Source: an uncultured Bacteroidia bacterium (GTDB lineage: Bacteria; Bacteroidota; Bacteroidia; Bacteroidales; UBA932). From it: a stretch of 6,501 nucleotides of DNA. Positions 5,987 to 6,501 of the stretch are shown in pieces; position 1 is the stretch's first letter; every line of letters starts with the position of its first letter. A program made the position numbers and the translations under genes. Where the stretch lies: NCBI GenBank assembly GCA_902796455.1, contig CADBPH010000152.1, forward strand, positions 1 through 6,501. Direction: 5' to 3'. A model generated the notes under the pieces. It saw only the letters and a program-made list of their open reading frames with translations. It was not told the origin of the DNA and did no database searches.

Positions 5987-6501
5987 TTATTTGAATAATT
6001 CGTCACGTGTAAACAGAGCCTCTCTTTGGGTGTTGATGAGGTCAATCCATCCGTCTTCCGGTTCGTCGTCATAGTAGAATGTAAACTGACCGGGAGTAGA
6101 GGTGCTGGGGATTCCGGAATCCAAGCATCCGAAAACTTTGAGAAGGCCGTCTTCCCGGACCGAGTACAGGACCGGATAGATTTCTGTCCATTTGTATGTT
6201 GAGCTCTCAGCCTGAGTTCCCTTCGGCCGGATGACCGAAGACGGAACATACTTGCAGCCCAGGAGGAATGCCATAGGTCCCTGATATCTCCAGTGAAGCA
6301 TCAGCGGGAAGTCTTCGATATACAGCGGATTCATGACGGGTACGTAGGACTTGAACTCAGCAAAACGGTCGATGCCGCTGGAGTAGAAAGGATGGACACC
6401 CTGGTGGGACGATCCGATCGTATTCGTGGGGAGCAGTTTTCCCTCTTCGAAGTCATTCAGATAGGTGAAAGGTCCGATATGGTTTGTACTGGTCCCGGTC
6501 A
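5987..6501 (-). CDS. Unrecognised protein, 3' part only (5' end lies beyond the right edge)
   Basis: An open frame of 170 residues runs in from the right edge and ends at a TAA at 5987-5989. The first in-frame ATG in the window is at 6334, but the frame is open for 55 codons upstream of it with normal protein-like composition, so that ATG is very probably internal and the true start is outside. The visible part is rich in aromatic residues, glycine, proline and serine/threonine. It includes the stretches HPFYSSGIDRF, LHWRYQGPMAFLLGCKYVP, YPVLYSVREDGLLKVFGCLD and GQFTFYYDDEPEDGW, and ends in an acidic then mixed tail (TRDELFK). Alternating hydrophobic/polar runs suggest a beta-rich fold. I see no membrane span, repeat or catalytic motif in this part. 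I do not recognise the family and assign no function. It is on the same strand as the exporter operon, 59 nt upstream of the ATPase start, with a hairpin in the gap, so co-transcription is possible but unproven. Confidence 0.75.
   Translation of the reverse strand, partial: TGTSTNHIGPFTYLNDFEEGKLLPTNTIGSSHQGVHPFYSSGIDRFAEFKSYVPVMNPLYIEDFPLMLHWRYQGPMAFLLGCKYVPSSVIRPKGTQAESSTYKWTEIYPVLYSVREDGLLKVFGCLDSGIPSTSTPGQFTFYYDDEPEDGWIDLINTQREALFTRDELFK

Noticed and set aside
5987..6334. Start of the right-edge gene at the ATG at 6334
   Set aside because: The frame continues open to the window edge with protein-like sequence, so this Met is most likely internal.

Overview
The window reads as a chromosomal segment of a Bacteroidota bacterium, most likely a Bacteroidales member. 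The main evidence is a GldA/GldF/GldG-type ABC transport system, a family characteristic of this phylum. The generally weak ribosome binding sites and the absence of sigma-70-like promoters fit, but are only supporting. Genus cannot be read from the sequence. Every convincing gene lies on the minus strand, so the biological reading order is right to left.

From right to left: (1) the 3' part of an unrecognised protein gene running in from the right edge (6501 to 5987); (2) a short gap (5986-5928) with an 8-bp hairpin; (3) a GldA-like ABC ATPase (5927 to 4992); (4) a 747-residue fused permease/auxiliary protein (4976 to 2733); (5) a paralogous 768-residue protein of the same architecture (2727 to 421); (6) about 190 nt of transcribed but apparently untranslated sequence with imperfect repeats, ending in a strong intrinsic terminator (186-232); (7) 185 nt of gene-free, repeat-rich sequence at the left edge.

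Genes 3 to 5 form a tight operon with gaps of 15 and 5 nt. Together they can build a complete ABC-2 type exporter: one ATPase (presumably a homodimer) and two different membrane subunits. In gliding Flavobacteriia the permease (GldF) and the large extracytoplasmic auxiliary protein (GldG) are separate polypeptides. Here each subunit appears to be a GldF-GldG fusion, and the fusion is present twice in tandem. The predicted topology is six membrane spans, a seventh span, about 440 residues of periplasmic GldG-like domain, and a last span with a basic cytoplasmic tail. The substrate is unknown. No other gliding gene is in the window, so a gliding function should not be assumed.

The most interesting points are the duplicated fusion, the loss of the GHGE motif in the second copy only, the array of degenerate repeats in the 3' UTR, and the repeat-rich left edge where one central element can pair with either of two flanking copies. 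I found no mobile element, CRISPR array, tRNA or rRNA.
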